Shown here piece by piece: positions 1 through 9,025 of a stretch of DNA of 13,294 nucleotides. Origin of the DNA: JAAZVM01 sp041642635 (GTDB taxonomy: Bacteria > Patescibacteriota > Gracilibacteria > BD1-5 > UBA6164); the NCBI GenBank assembly GCA_041642635.1, contig JBEPWB010000028.1, positions 1 through 13,294 of the forward strand, read 5' to 3'. The first letter of the stretch is position 1. Every line of letters begins with the position of its first letter. Position numbers and translations under genes: made by a program. The notes under the pieces are model-generated. The model was given only the letters and a program-made list of their open reading frames with translations. It ran no database searches and was not told where the DNA came from.

Positions 1-9
1 TTTTTTTAC

Positions 10-64
10 TTGCTTTTTTTGAATGATTAAATATACTTTTCGCGTTTTAATTTAATTGTATAAT
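10..64 (+). promoter_or_regulatory. Candidate promoter(s) upstream of atpB
   Basis: Two sigma-70-like possibilities lie in the 80 bases before atpB. One is TTGCTT at 10-15, 16 bases, then TATACT at 32-37. The other is a perfect TATAAT at 59-64, which has no convincing -35 partner. Base composition here is so AT-rich that such matches arise by chance, so this is only a plausible site for the atp operon promoter. The T-runs at 1-7 and 14-20 could belong to an upstream terminator outside the window. Confidence 0.3.
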
Positions 65-80
65 TTTTTAATACAACGAT

Positions 81-911
81 ATGGAGATTTTGAATAACTT
101 TTTGTCAGCTTATATTCTCACATGAGAAAATTGAGCTTGGGCATTAAATCCTTATTTTGTATGAGTTATTGTTGAGCTTATACTTTTTGGGGTAATATAC
201 TTTTTTGTAACAAAAAAACCAAATTCTACACTTTCTGTTTTTTTCTGAATGGTGTATGAAAAAGTTTATGAATTTTTTGAGGATATTCTTTGAGTGGAAG
301 AAAAAAAATGGACTAAACTATATATAACATGAATGTTTTTTGTTATATTAATATCAAATATTTTTTGAATATTTATAGAAATAGTTGCTGTATGACTTCC
401 GTTTTTACATGACGCTATACATATTCCAACATCAGATATTAATTTTAATGTTGCTATGGCTATAGTTTGAGTAATAATAGTTATCTATGAACAATTTAAA
501 TATTTATGATTTGGTAAAGCAATTTATGAATATATACCAGTTTTAGGTAAAAATTATATACCATATGAAAGGTGAAATTTTAATAAATTTATTGATTGGC
601 CACTATTTATTCTAGTTAAAATATTTGATATTATAATATCTTTATTCTTAGGTGTTTTAGAAATAATTGGTCACTGAGCTAAAATAATTTCATTGTCATT
701 TAGGTTATTTGGTAATATTACATCATGAGGTTTGCTTTTATGAATGTTACTGGCTTGATCAGCATTAATATCTAATGCGTTAGTTGGTTTTGATTTTCCT
801 GTATTGTTACCGATAATTCTTCATTTACAATGATTATTGGTTGCATTAATTCAAGCTTTAGTTTTTCCTTTATTAATAGCTATTTTTATTAAGGTTGCTA
901 AAGTACACTAA
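81..911 (+). CDS. atpB: F-type ATP synthase subunit a (Fo stator)
   Basis: Subunit a forms the ion half-channels beside the c-ring in the Fo membrane sector. Read with TGA as Gly it gives an uninterrupted 276-residue hydrophobic protein, the normal size for the family. The diagnostic motif SLSFRLFGN carries the essential Arg of the penultimate helix, followed by glycines typical of this helix, two of them encoded by TGA. The last helix carries the LVALIQALVFPLL pattern, with the conserved Gln. It heads the atp cluster, 36 bases before atpE. The ATG at 81 is the first in frame and gives a typical N-terminus; no Shine-Dalgarno is visible. Identity is certain from the motifs and gene order. Confidence 0.95.
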
Positions 912-947
912 TTTAAATTAATATTTTTTAACTCTTATTTATAACTT

Positions 948-2297
948 ATGGATAATTTAGTAAATTTTATATGAGCATGATTAGCTGTTTGATTGGCTTG
1001 AGTATGAGTTGCAATCTGACAATGATTATTGTGAAAAGCTTCAGTTGAAGCAATGTGAAAAAATAAAGATATGTCGTCTTTTTTATTAACAGTTACAATA
1101 TTAGGTATAGCATTGATAGAATCAGCTGCTATATATTGATTGATAGTTGGTTTTAGAATTTTATGAATTGATGATATTTCAATGGGTGCAAGTATCTGAG
1201 CTTGATTGGCTATCTGACTTGCTTGATTATGAGCTTGAATCTGAGAATGAAAACTTATGGCCTGAGCAATTAATGCAATGGCAAAAAATCCAAAATTAAA
1301 ATCAAAAATAATGTCATTTATGGTATTATTTGTTGCATTAGTTGAATCTGCTGCAATTTATTGATTAGTAATAGCATTTAGAATTTTAGGTGATGTTGAT
1401 TTTTCTTCACAAGCATTTATTGGTATGTGATTAGCTGTTTGATTGGCATGACTTTGAGTTTCTATTTGAGAATGAATACTTGCAAATAAATCAATGGAAG
1501 TAATGGTAAAACAAGAGAAAATGATGCCATTTTTCTTAACTGTTACAATTCTTGGTATAGCATTAGTTGAATCAGCTGCAATATATTGATTGGTTGTTGC
1601 TTTTGATATTTTTGGTAAAGATTTAAGTTTGTATGCTGCTATTTGAGCATGATCAGCTATTTGACTTGCATGATTGTGAGCGTGAGTTTGAGAATGAATA
1701 CTAATTTCTTGAGCGATGTCAGCAATGTCTAGAAATCCAAAAATAAAATGAAAATTAATGACATTTATGGTTTTATTTATAGCATTAGTTGAGGTAACTG
1801 CAATTTATGGGTTAATAGTTGCCTTTAGAATATCTAATTGATTTGATCCTTCAATTGATCAAATGATTTACCTTTGAGCTTGACTAGCTATTTGATTAGC
1901 ATGATTATGAGTAGGTATCTGAAGATGATTTTTATCAGAAGAATCAATAAAAATAATGTGAAAAAATCCTGCTATAATTTGATTTATGCTAACTATCTCA
2001 ATTTTATGAGTAGCATTAGTTGAATCAGCTGCAATATACGCTTTAGTAGTTTCATTTAGTATTTTAGGTGCTCAATGATTGGTTGGTATAGCTGCTGTTT
2101 GAGCATGATTAGCTGTTTGATTAGGTTGAATGTGAGCATGAATTTGAGAATGATATTTAATTAAAGGTGCTGTTAAATGAATGAACTCTGACCCAGAATC
2201 TAAATGAAAAATTCTTGCATTTATGGTTCTATTTGTAGCTCTTATAGAAGTTGTTGCTATATTCTGATTATTAATAGCTTTTAATATTATTGGTTAA
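948..2297 (+). CDS. atpE: ATP synthase subunit c, six fused hairpins
   Basis: Subunit c forms the rotating ion-carrying ring of Fo. Normal subunits are about 80 residues with one helical hairpin. This one is 449 residues with six hairpins in a row (about 12 membrane helices), at bases 948-1181, 1182-1412, 1413-1628, 1629-1862, 1863-2075 and 2076-2297. Each hairpin keeps the ion-binding Glu in helix 2: E58, E133, E208, E282, E359, E434, usually in the form ALVESAAIYG. Exactly 33 residues before each lies the helix-1 site residue: Q25, E100, E175, E249, R326, E401. The Gln/Glu and Glu-Ser-Tyr pattern is that of sodium-binding rings. I count 61 TGA (Gly) codons, so no ORF exists in the standard code. 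Identity is certain; the fusion and the Arg in hairpin 5 are unusual. Confidence 0.95.
948..2297 (+). repeat. Internal repeat in atpE: (A-B)x3 hairpin pairs
   Basis: The six hairpins are of two alternating kinds. Odd hairpins (1, 3, 5) share GLAVGLAGLGV-x-IG in helix 1 and LTVTILGIALVESAA in helix 2. Even hairpins (2, 4, 6) share GLAGLGAGIGEG in helix 1, a loop with Asn/Asp-Pro-Lys/Glu, and FMVLFVALVE in helix 2. Repeat units of two hairpins span 948-1412, 1413-1862 and 1863-2297. This suggests that a two-hairpin ancestor was triplicated. Confidence 0.8.
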
Positions 2298-2323
2298 TTT
2301 TAAATTATAATTTATTTTATATT

Positions 2324-2797
2324 ATGGAAGATTTACAATTAGAGTTAATTATTGCTGCATTAATTAACTTTTGAATATTGTTTTATATATTTAAGCGTTT
2401 TTTGTGAGAAAAACTTACAAAAGCAATTGAAGAAAGAAGAAAATTCTTAGCAGCTTCTAATCAAGCAGAAGAAGATGCTAAAATAAAAATTGAAGAAGCA
2501 AATAAAAAAGTAGAAGAAATACTTGAAGGTGCTAGAAACAAAGCTTCAGATATTGAAAAATCAGCTGAAGAATTATCAAAACAAAATGCTTCTAAAGCAA
2601 AGGATAAAGCTGAAAAAGAAGTGGAACATATATTATCTAGTGCTAGAAATCAAATTGAAAAAGATAAATTAGAAATGGAAAACTCTATGAGAAGTAAAAT
2701 TCTTGATTTATCTTTGAGGCTAACTTCAAAAATATTTTCAAAAGAAAATGCTAATAAAGATTTCTTGGAAAAAGAATTAAATGTATTAACTAAATAA
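2324..2797 (+). CDS. atpF: F-type ATP synthase subunit b (peripheral stalk)
   Basis: Subunit b anchors the peripheral stalk that holds F1 still against the rotating ring. The 157-residue product has one N-terminal membrane helix (about residues 8-25, with TGA-encoded Gly), then a charged FKRFLGEKL boundary and a long, almost unbroken Lys/Glu/Ala-rich helix up to about residue 130. This is the architecture of b, at the normal length (E. coli b is 156). Only two TGA codons occur, both near the membrane segment. It lies 26 bases after atpE and 7 bases before the delta gene. Sequence is poorly conserved in this family, so the call rests on architecture plus position. Confidence 0.9.
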
Positions 2798-2804
2798 TTA
2801 TTTT

Positions 2805-3164
2805 ATGAATGATTTTAAAAAATCTATTAATGATTTGGATTTAAATCAATTACAAGAACTTTTGGTAGAACTAAAGCTCTATAAAGATTTGGATAAAAAG
2901 TTATGAAGTAGATGAAGAAATTTATATAATAGTTTAAAAACTTGAAAAAAAACTTATTTAGTTGAATATTTTCCTGCAATTTCAGAAGATTTAGCATATG
3001 AAATATCTTCAAAAGTTTACACAGAAGTTTTTAATCTTAAAATTGAAAAAAACGAAATAAAGTTTGTTTCAAAAGAAAGTATTCTTGGTTGAGTGAAAGT
3101 TTATTTTGGCGATAAGGTTGTCGACTTGAGCTATCAAAAAATAGAAAAAATTATCACAAAATAA
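2805..3164 (+). CDS. atpH: ATP synthase subunit delta, short form
   Basis: Delta joins the peripheral stalk to the top of F1. The 119-residue product keeps the C-terminal part of the family: the segment from about residue 56 (EYFPAISEDLAYEISSKVY) to the end matches the conserved C-terminal domain, with ESILGGVKVYFGDKVVDLSY as the typical signature. The N-terminal six-helix domain that binds the alpha subunit is normally about 105 residues; here only about 55 are present, Lys/Leu-rich and helical. Typical deltas are about 175-180 residues. No upstream in-frame start could lengthen it, because atpF ends 7 bases earlier. Position between atpF and atpA supports the call; the shortened N-terminal domain is a real oddity or a lineage-specific reduction. 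Confidence 0.85.
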
Positions 3165-3209
3165 TTTTTTAATAAAAATTTTTAATTTATTACTATTAAA
3201 TTTATAACT

Positions 3210-4715
3210 ATGTCAAAGGACTTATTAAACAATATTATAAATGAAATAGAAAACAAAATAGATTCTGTTGAAATTAATCCAGAAGTTTGAAATGTTGGGG
3301 AAGTTTTCTATTTGTGAGACGGTGTTGCAAAAGTTTCATGATTATGAGAATTAGCTTATAACGAAGTTGTTGAATTTGAATCATGAGCTAGAGGTTTAGC
3401 TTTGAACTTAGAAGAACATTTTGTTTGAGTTGTTATTCTTTCAGGTTTTCAAAAAATTAAAGAATGAGAAAAAGCTTTTTCTACTTGAAAAATCTTAGAA
3501 GTTCCAGTTTGAAAATGATTAGTTGGTAGAGTTGTTGATCCACTTGGGAATCCAATTGACTGATTGGGTGAAATCAAGGCGGATGAATATTATCCAGTTG
3601 AAAGAGTTGCTACTGGTGTAATGGCTAGAAAATCTGTACATGAACCAATGTCTACTGGTATAAAAGCAATTGATGCTTTGGTTCCAATTGGTAGAGGTCA
3701 AAGAGAGTTGATTATTGGTGATAGACAAACTGGTAAAACTCAAGTTGCAATTGATGCAATATTAAATCAAAAAGGTCAATGAGTTACTTGTGTTTATGTA
3801 GCTATTGGTCAAAAAGAAAGTAAAATCGCTAGAATAGTTGAAGAATTGAAAAAAAGAGGAGCAATGGATTACACTATTATAGTTGCTGCTTGAGCTTCTG
3901 CTCCTGCTTCTATGCAATATTTATCTCCATATGCTGGTTGTGCTATGGCTGAATATTTTATGTTCAACAAAGGACACTCTTTAATTATTTATGATGATTT
4001 ATCAAAACAAGCAAATGCTTATAGAGAAATGTCATTATTATTAAGAAGACCACCAGGTAGAGAAGCTTATCCTTGAGATGTTTTCTACGTTCACTCTAGA
4101 TTATTAGAAAGAGCTTCAAAATTAAATGATGAATTAGGTGCTGGTTCTATGACTGCGCTACCTATTATCGAAACTCAAGCTTGAGACGTTTCTGCTTATA
4201 TTCCTACAAATGTAATTTCTATTACTGATGGGCAAATATTCTTAGAATCTAACTTGTTTAATTCTGGTCAAAAACCAGCAATTAATGTATGATTATCAGT
4301 TTCGAGAGTTTGAGGTGCTGCACAATTGAAAGGTATGAAAAAAGTTTCAGGTACTTTAAAACTAGACTTAGCTCAATACAGAGAATTAGCTGCATTTTCT
4401 CAATTTGCTTCTGACTTGGATGCTGATACAAAAGCACAATTAGATAGAGGTTCAAGAATGATGGAATTATTAAAACAATGAATTTATGCCCCAGTTACTG
4501 TTGAAAAACAAATTTGTTCAATTTATGCTGGTGCAAAATGATACCTTGATCAAATCGAAGTTTCTAAAGTAAATAAATTTGAACAAGATTTATATACTTC
4601 TTTAGAAGAAGAAAAAACAATTTTAGATTCAATTTCAAAAGAAAAAGTAATGAATGAAGATACTGAATCAAAATTAAAAGTAATTATTGAAAAAGTACTA
4701 GAACTATATAAATAA
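3210..4715 (+). CDS. atpA: F-type ATP synthase subunit alpha
   Basis: Alpha is the non-catalytic nucleotide-binding subunit of the F1 hexamer. The 501-residue product is full length (E. coli 513). The P-loop GDRQTGKT is at residues 170-177, where it lies in E. coli. The IIYDDLSKQANAYREMSLLL block and the RRPPGREAYPGDVFYVHSRL signature follow; the Gly before Asp in that signature is TGA. ALPIIETQAGDVSAYIPTN and the C-terminal helical domain complete the protein. TGA sits at invariant glycines several times, which is strong evidence for the code. The start at 3210 gives a standard N-terminal helix. It lies 45 bases after atpH and 29 before atpG. Confidence 0.98.
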
Positions 4716-4744
4716 TTTTTATAAAAATTAATTAAAAAAATTTT

Positions 4745-5659
4745 ATGGCAAATGCTAAAGAAATAAAAAGAAAAATTGGTTCCATAAAAAATACTTGAAA
4801 AATTACTAAAGCTATGGAGCTTATTTCAACTGTAAAGATGAAAAAAGCTCAAGATCTAGCTATGGAAAAAAGAAATTTTATTCTAGAAATGTTAAAAATA
4901 TTTTTAAGAGTAGAGGATTATTTATCTGATTTCGCTCTATTTTCTGATGATAATAATTGATGAAAAACTCTAGCTGTTGTTATTACTTCAAATAAATGAT
5001 TATGTTGAGGTTATAATATTAATGTTATGAAAAAAGTTAATTCTTATATAAAAGAAACTTGAGAAGAATTAGATTTTGTTTCAATCTGAAAAAAAGCTTC
5101 TAATTTTGTCGCAAAAACTTGAAACAATCTTATAGCTGACTTTAGTGATGATTTTACAGATAATTTGGATCCTGTTTTTACAAAAAAAATCTCTGAATTA
5201 TTAAGAGATGAATATCTTACATGAAAATATAATAAAGTAGTAGTTTTTTATAACTTTTATGTAAATACAATCAAACAAATTCCAGTTGCAAAAACTACTT
5301 TTCCTATAGATTCAGGTGATATTAAACAATATTTATTTTCAGTTTTGGAAGATCATTATGATTTAGATGCTGAAATTAAAGCTATGGAAAATACTTATTC
5401 TTATGATGTTGAACCATCGCCAGAAGAATTAGTAAATGATGTTATGCCAATTATTCTGGATATGATGTTTTTTGATGTATTGCTTAATGCAAAAGCTTCA
5501 GAACATAGTGCTAGAATGATTGCCATGAAAAATGCAAAAGAGTCTGCTAATAAAATAGCATGAGCTTTAACTCTAAAATATAATAAAGCAAGACAAGCTA
5601 GTATTACAAGTGAGGTTTCTGAAATTACAGCTTGAGTTGAATCAATGAAAGATATGTAA
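4745..5659 (+). CDS. atpG: F-type ATP synthase subunit gamma (central rotor)
   Basis: Gamma is the rotating shaft inside the alpha3beta3 hexamer. The 304-residue product has the two conserved ends of the family: N-terminal SIKNTGKITKAMELISTVKM (TGA for Gly) and C-terminal SEHSARMIAMKNAKESA followed by LKYNKARQASITSEVSEI. The middle SNKGLCGGYN motif of the Rossmann-like domain is also present, with two TGA glycines. Slightly longer than E. coli gamma (287). After it comes a 59-base gap with a possible internal promoter, and the usual next gene atpD is displaced by two unrelated genes. Confidence 0.97.
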
Positions 5660-5662
5660 TTC

Positions 5663-5690
5663 TTTACTATTGTTTAAAAAAAGTTATAAT
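5663..5690 (+). promoter_or_regulatory. Candidate internal promoter before the second half of the atp cluster
   Basis: TTTACT at 5663-5668, 16 bases, then a perfect TATAAT at 5685-5690 lie in the 59-base gap after atpG, 28 bases before the next ATG. This could start a transcript for the membrane protein, RNase H, atpD and atpC. Chance matches are common in sequence this AT-rich. Confidence 0.35.
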
Positions 5691-5718
5691 TCAGTTATTA
5701 TAAACTAAATAAGTTATT

Positions 5719-6084
5719 ATGAAATTATTATTTATTGCTTTGAATACAATTATAAATATTTTTTTAGCCTTCTTTTATGTATTATTTTGAATAATACTTT
5801 GAAATTTTTTATACTGATTGTCTTTGTCATTATTATGACAAGATATTCCAGCTGCTGAAGACCCAATTCATATGAGAATAGCTGTTTTAACAGGTTTAAG
5901 TATTCTGGTTATAAGTGTACTTTTTAGAAAATATTTATATCTTTGAGTTTTTGAAAAATATAGAGAATATATTTTTTGAAAGCAAAAAATTGTAAAAACT
6001 CAAAAAGCAAATATTTGAAATAAGACTCAAAATAAAAATAATGAAGATGATTTAGAAATATATGTAAATAAAGAAATAAAATAA
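5719..6084 (+). CDS. Unknown two-helix membrane protein inside the atp cluster
   Basis: I do not recognise this 121-residue protein. It has a long hydrophobic N-terminal stretch (about residues 3-42, with TGA-encoded glycines), a short polar loop with QDIPAAEDP, a second membrane helix (about 53-70, LTGLSILVISVLF) and a charged C-terminal tail rich in Lys, Asn and Glu. It ends one base before the RNase H start, so the two are likely translated together. Its place in an ATP synthase operon invites comparison with small accessory Fo proteins such as AtpI, but I see no AtpI motif and the position (after atpG) is not the usual one. Real gene by its intact frame and spacing; function unknown. Confidence 0.75.
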
Positions 6085-6085
6085 T

Positions 6086-6487
6086 ATGCTATTAAATGTT
6101 TATACAGATTGATGATCTAGATGAAATCCTTGAGTTGCTTGAATATGAGTTTTTATAACTGATAATGATTGAAATGAAGTAGAAAAAAGATATAAAAATT
6201 TATGACAAAAAACTAATAATGAAGCAGAATATTTATGAGCTTATTATTGAATTAAAAGAGCTTGTGAATTATGAGCAGTTGATATTTGCTTATTTATGGA
6301 TTCAAAATTAGTTATAGAACAACTTTTAGGAAACTGGAAAATCAAAAAAGAAGAATTAAGAGTGATAAATAATGATATTCAAAAATTTATAAAAGATAAT
6401 AACTTGAATTTAAAATATACTTGGATTGCAAGAGAAAAAAATAAAGAAGCCGACAGACTTAGTAATGTCGCAATGGATTTAGATTAA
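6086..6487 (+). CDS. rnhA: Ribonuclease H (RNase HI family)
   Basis: RNase H cuts the RNA strand of RNA-DNA hybrids, for example replication primers and R-loops. The 133-residue product has the N-terminal YTDGGSRGNPG motif (four glycines, all TGA), TNNEAEYLG, FMDSKLV and REKNKEADRLSN. These supply the four expected metal-binding acids D8, E48, D72 and D123. The glycine-rich form resembles the compact RNase H type of archaea and some bacteria, without the basic handle region of E. coli RNase HI. It starts one base after the membrane-protein stop and lies 23 bases before atpD. Nothing links it to ATP synthesis; the neighbourhood is probably an insertion or rearrangement of the operon. Confidence 0.93.
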
Positions 6488-6510
6488 TTTACAAATAAAA
6501 AAATTATAAA

Positions 6511-7911
6511 ATGAAAACTTGAAAAATTACAAAAATCGTTTGAGTAGTAATTGATGTAAAATTTTCTTGAGGATACGTTCCTTCGATTTATGAAGCATTA
6601 GAAATTACAAACGCTGAAAATAGAGTAGTTTTAGAAGTACAACAACAACTTTGAGATGGTAGTGTTAGAACTATCGCTATGAACCCAGTTGATGGTTTAA
6701 AAAGAGGTATGGATGTTGTAGCTACTGAAAATCCTATTAGAGTTCCTGTTGGAGATAAAGTATTAGGTAGAATGTTTAATGTTTTGGGTGATCCAATCGA
6801 TAATTTGGAAAAACCAGTTACAGAATTCAATGATCCAATACATAGATCAGCTCCAGAGTTTAAAGATTTAACGACAAGTGCTGAAGTTTTTGAAACTGGT
6901 ATAAAAGTTGTTGATCTTATTGCTCCTATGTTAAAATGAGGTAAAGTAGGGCTTTTTGGTTGAGCATGAGTAGGTAAAACTGTTATTATGCAAGAATTAA
7001 TTCATAATATTGCTCAATGACACGGTGGTTACTCTGTTGTTGCTTGAGTTTGAGAGAGAACAAGAGAGGGTAATGATTTATATCACGAAATGAACGAATC
7101 AGGTGTTATCGGTAAAACTGCTATGGTATTTGGTCAAATGAACGAAGCACCAGGACCAAGAGCTAGAGTTGCATTAACTTGATTAACAATGGCTGAACAT
7201 TTCAGAGATAGAGAGAAAAAAGATGTATTATTATTCGTTGATAATATTTTTAGATTTACTCAAGCTTGATCAGAAATTTCTGCACTTTTAGGTAGAATAC
7301 CTTCAGCTGTATGATATCAACCAACATTAGCTACTGATATGTGAGCTTTACAAGAAAGAATTACTTCTACAAAAGATGGTTCTATTACTTCTGTACAAGC
7401 TGTTTATGTTCCTGCTGATGACTTTACAGATCCAGCTCCTGCTGCAACTTTTGCACATTTGGATTCAACAATTTCACTTAATAGATCAATTGCAGAATTG
7501 GGTATTTACCCAGCTGTTGATCCTCTAGATTCTACATCAACTGTTTTATCTCCAGAAGTAGTTGGGGAAGAACATTATAATGTAGCAAGAGATGTACAAA
7601 AAATTCTTCAAAAATATAAAGAATTACAAGATATTATTGCAATTCTAGGTATGGATGAATTATCTGATGCAGATAAATCAACTGTTGCTAGAGCAAGAAG
7701 AATTCAAAAATTCTTATCTCAACCATTTTATGTAGCTGAACAATTTACTGGAACTCCATGAGTTTATGCAAAATTAGAAGATACTATTACTGGTTTTAGA
7801 AAAATTATTGACTGAGAAGTAGATCATATACCAGAAAACTTTTTCTTGTATAAAGCATGATTAAATGATGTTATTTCTGCTTATGAAGCAAAACAAAAAG
7901 AAGTAAAATAA
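6511..7911 (+). CDS. atpD: F-type ATP synthase subunit beta (catalytic)
   Basis: Beta carries the catalytic sites for ATP synthesis or hydrolysis. The 466-residue product is full length. The P-loop GGAGVGKT is at residues 150-157, with its second and fourth residues encoded by TGA, which shows that TGA must be Gly here. GVGERTREGNDLYHEM (catalytic Glu region), LLFVDNIFRFTQAGSEISALLGR (Walker B and following), YVPADDFTDPAPAATFAHLD and the rotor-contact sequence GMDELSDAD (the DELSEED equivalent) are all present. The ATG at 6511 gives the standard MKTGKITKIVG start. Normally it follows atpG directly; here two genes come between. atpC starts 19 bases later. Confidence 0.98.
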
Positions 7912-7930
7912 TTCTTAAAAAAATATTTAT

Positions 7931-8362
7931 ATGAAATTAAAAATATTATCTTTTTCTTGAGAAAGTTTTAGTTCTGATAATGTTGTTTCAGCTACGTTAA
8001 TGACTTCTATAGGTGAAATTACTCTACTAGACAACCATGCTCCTTTACTAACAAGTATAAAACCATCTACTATGTATATTATATTTAGAGATGAAAATGG
8101 GGTTGAAAAGAGAGACGATTTTGCTGTTTGAAAATGAGTTGTTGAAGTAAGTGATAATAACGTAAAAGTTATGGCAGATATGTTAGTTGATATTGAAGAT
8201 CTGGATACAGATGCTGCAGAAAGAGCTAGAGCTCAAGCTATTGAACTTATGGAAAAATATAGAAATTCAAAAGATAAAATTGATATGGAAAAATTTGTTG
8301 AAGCAGAAGATTTGTTATTAAAATCTATTGCCCAATTAAAATTAAGTGATACCTTAAAATAA
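7931..8362 (+). CDS. atpC: F-type ATP synthase subunit epsilon
   Basis: Epsilon binds the gamma shaft and c-ring and can inhibit ATP hydrolysis. The 143-residue product has the N-terminal beta-sandwich (SATLMTSIGEITLLDNHAPL, matching the family TxxGExxxLxxHAPL pattern; FAVGKGVVEVSDNNVKVMAD with TGA glycines) and a C-terminal helical pair rich in Ala, Glu and Lys. The length is typical. It is the last gene of the atp cluster, directly followed by a strong terminator. Confidence 0.95.
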
Positions 8363-8407
8363 GAAATAAATAAGACTAAAAAACATTTGGTCTTGTTTAT
8401 TTTTTTT
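8363..8407 (+). terminator. Rho-independent terminator of the atp operon
   Basis: A 12-base-pair stem pairs 8365-8376 (AATAAATAAGAC) with 8390-8401 (GTCTTGTTTATT), with a single G-U wobble, around a 13-base loop, and is followed by a T-run (8402-8407). It sits immediately after the atpC stop. Confidence 0.88.
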
Positions 8408-8414
8408 ATATAAT
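8387..8414 (+). promoter_or_regulatory. Candidate promoter of the Hxs cassette
   Basis: TTGGTC at 8387-8392, 16 bases, then TATAAT at 8409-8414, about 30 bases before the GTG start at 8445. The -35 element lies inside the 3' arm of the atp terminator. The -10 match is perfect but the region is nearly all A and T, so only the need for a promoter between terminator and cassette lends it weight. Confidence 0.35.
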
Positions 8415-8444
8415 ATTATAAATAATTTTTAATTTAAAAAAGTT

Positions 8445-9011
8445 GTGGAAAAATTTTTAAAAGAAATAGTTGATTGAAGAAAATTTGAATTATTGATTGA
8501 TACAAAAATTTTTGATAAAGATATAATATTAAAATCTTCATACAATTTTTTGGATAAATGATATTTTTTCTTTAAATATGATGAAAATAATAATATAATT
8601 TTACAATTTTCGGCTAAAGATTGAGTTAATGAAGACCCGAAAATAATTATATGAAATTTCTGAGAAGAATTAATTTCAGTCTATTTAAGAAATAAATTAG
8701 AAAAAGATAATAAAGTTATTAGAGAAACTATTGTTAATAAAGCAATCTGATGACCAATAGATTTAGAAAATTTTATTACTTTAGACACTGATTCTATTCA
8801 AGAAAATCAAGAATCTAATCAGATAGATTTTGATAAAGATATAGATGATATTTTAAAAGAAATAGAAAGTGACCCCGATTTAAAAATAGATGAAAATGAA
8901 ATAGAGAATATTTTGAAAGAAATAGAAGAGGAAGCTAAAAATATAGAAAAGCCAAGTGTAAAATTAAATTTGGATTGACTTAAAAATGCTAAAAATAATT
9001 TTAAAAAATAA
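8445..9011 (+). CDS. hxsD: HxsD-like protein with acidic C-terminal extension
   Basis: HxsD proteins are small partners of the radical SAM enzymes in His-Xaa-Ser peptide systems; their exact role is not established. This 188-residue product matches the family layout in residues 14-101: LLIDTKIFDKDIILKSSYNF, a GYFFFKYDENNNIILQF strand pair, then GNFGEELISVYLRNK (the position of the LLNDYxLRE family signature) and KVIRETIVNKAI. Known HxsD proteins are near 100 residues; this one adds about 85 residues rich in Asp, Glu, Ile and Asn with two DDILKEIE-like acidic helices (about 135-165). The start is GTG at 8445; no in-frame ATG is nearby. First gene of the cassette, 14 bases before the next. Family call is by pattern from memory, so moderate confidence. 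Confidence 0.65.
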
Positions 9012-9025
9012 CTTTTTTATATTTT

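Noticed and set aside
948..2297. The many in-frame TGA codons as signs of pseudogenes, or as selenocysteine read-through
   Set aside because: The proteins are intact and full length when TGA is read as Gly, key residues are all present, and TGA sits at invariant glycines. No SECIS-like need exists for dozens of sites in one gene.
2827..3012. Minus-strand open frame of 61 codons within the delta gene
   Set aside because: It is the shadow of atpH on the opposite strand; low-complexity Phe/Tyr/Asn content and no family resemblance.
3519..3743. Minus-strand open frame of 74 codons within atpA
   Set aside because: It is antisense to the conserved AtpA P-loop region, and the Ser/Asn/Thr-rich translation reflects reverse-complement codons.
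6588..6830. Minus-strand open frame of 80 codons within atpD
   Set aside because: It is antisense to the certain AtpD frame and has no independent support.
6511..7911. Mycoplasma-type code with TGA as Trp
   Set aside because: It would put Trp in P-loops (GGAGVGKT) and in DGGSRGNPG of RNase H, destroying them. TGG is used for Trp where Trp is plausible.
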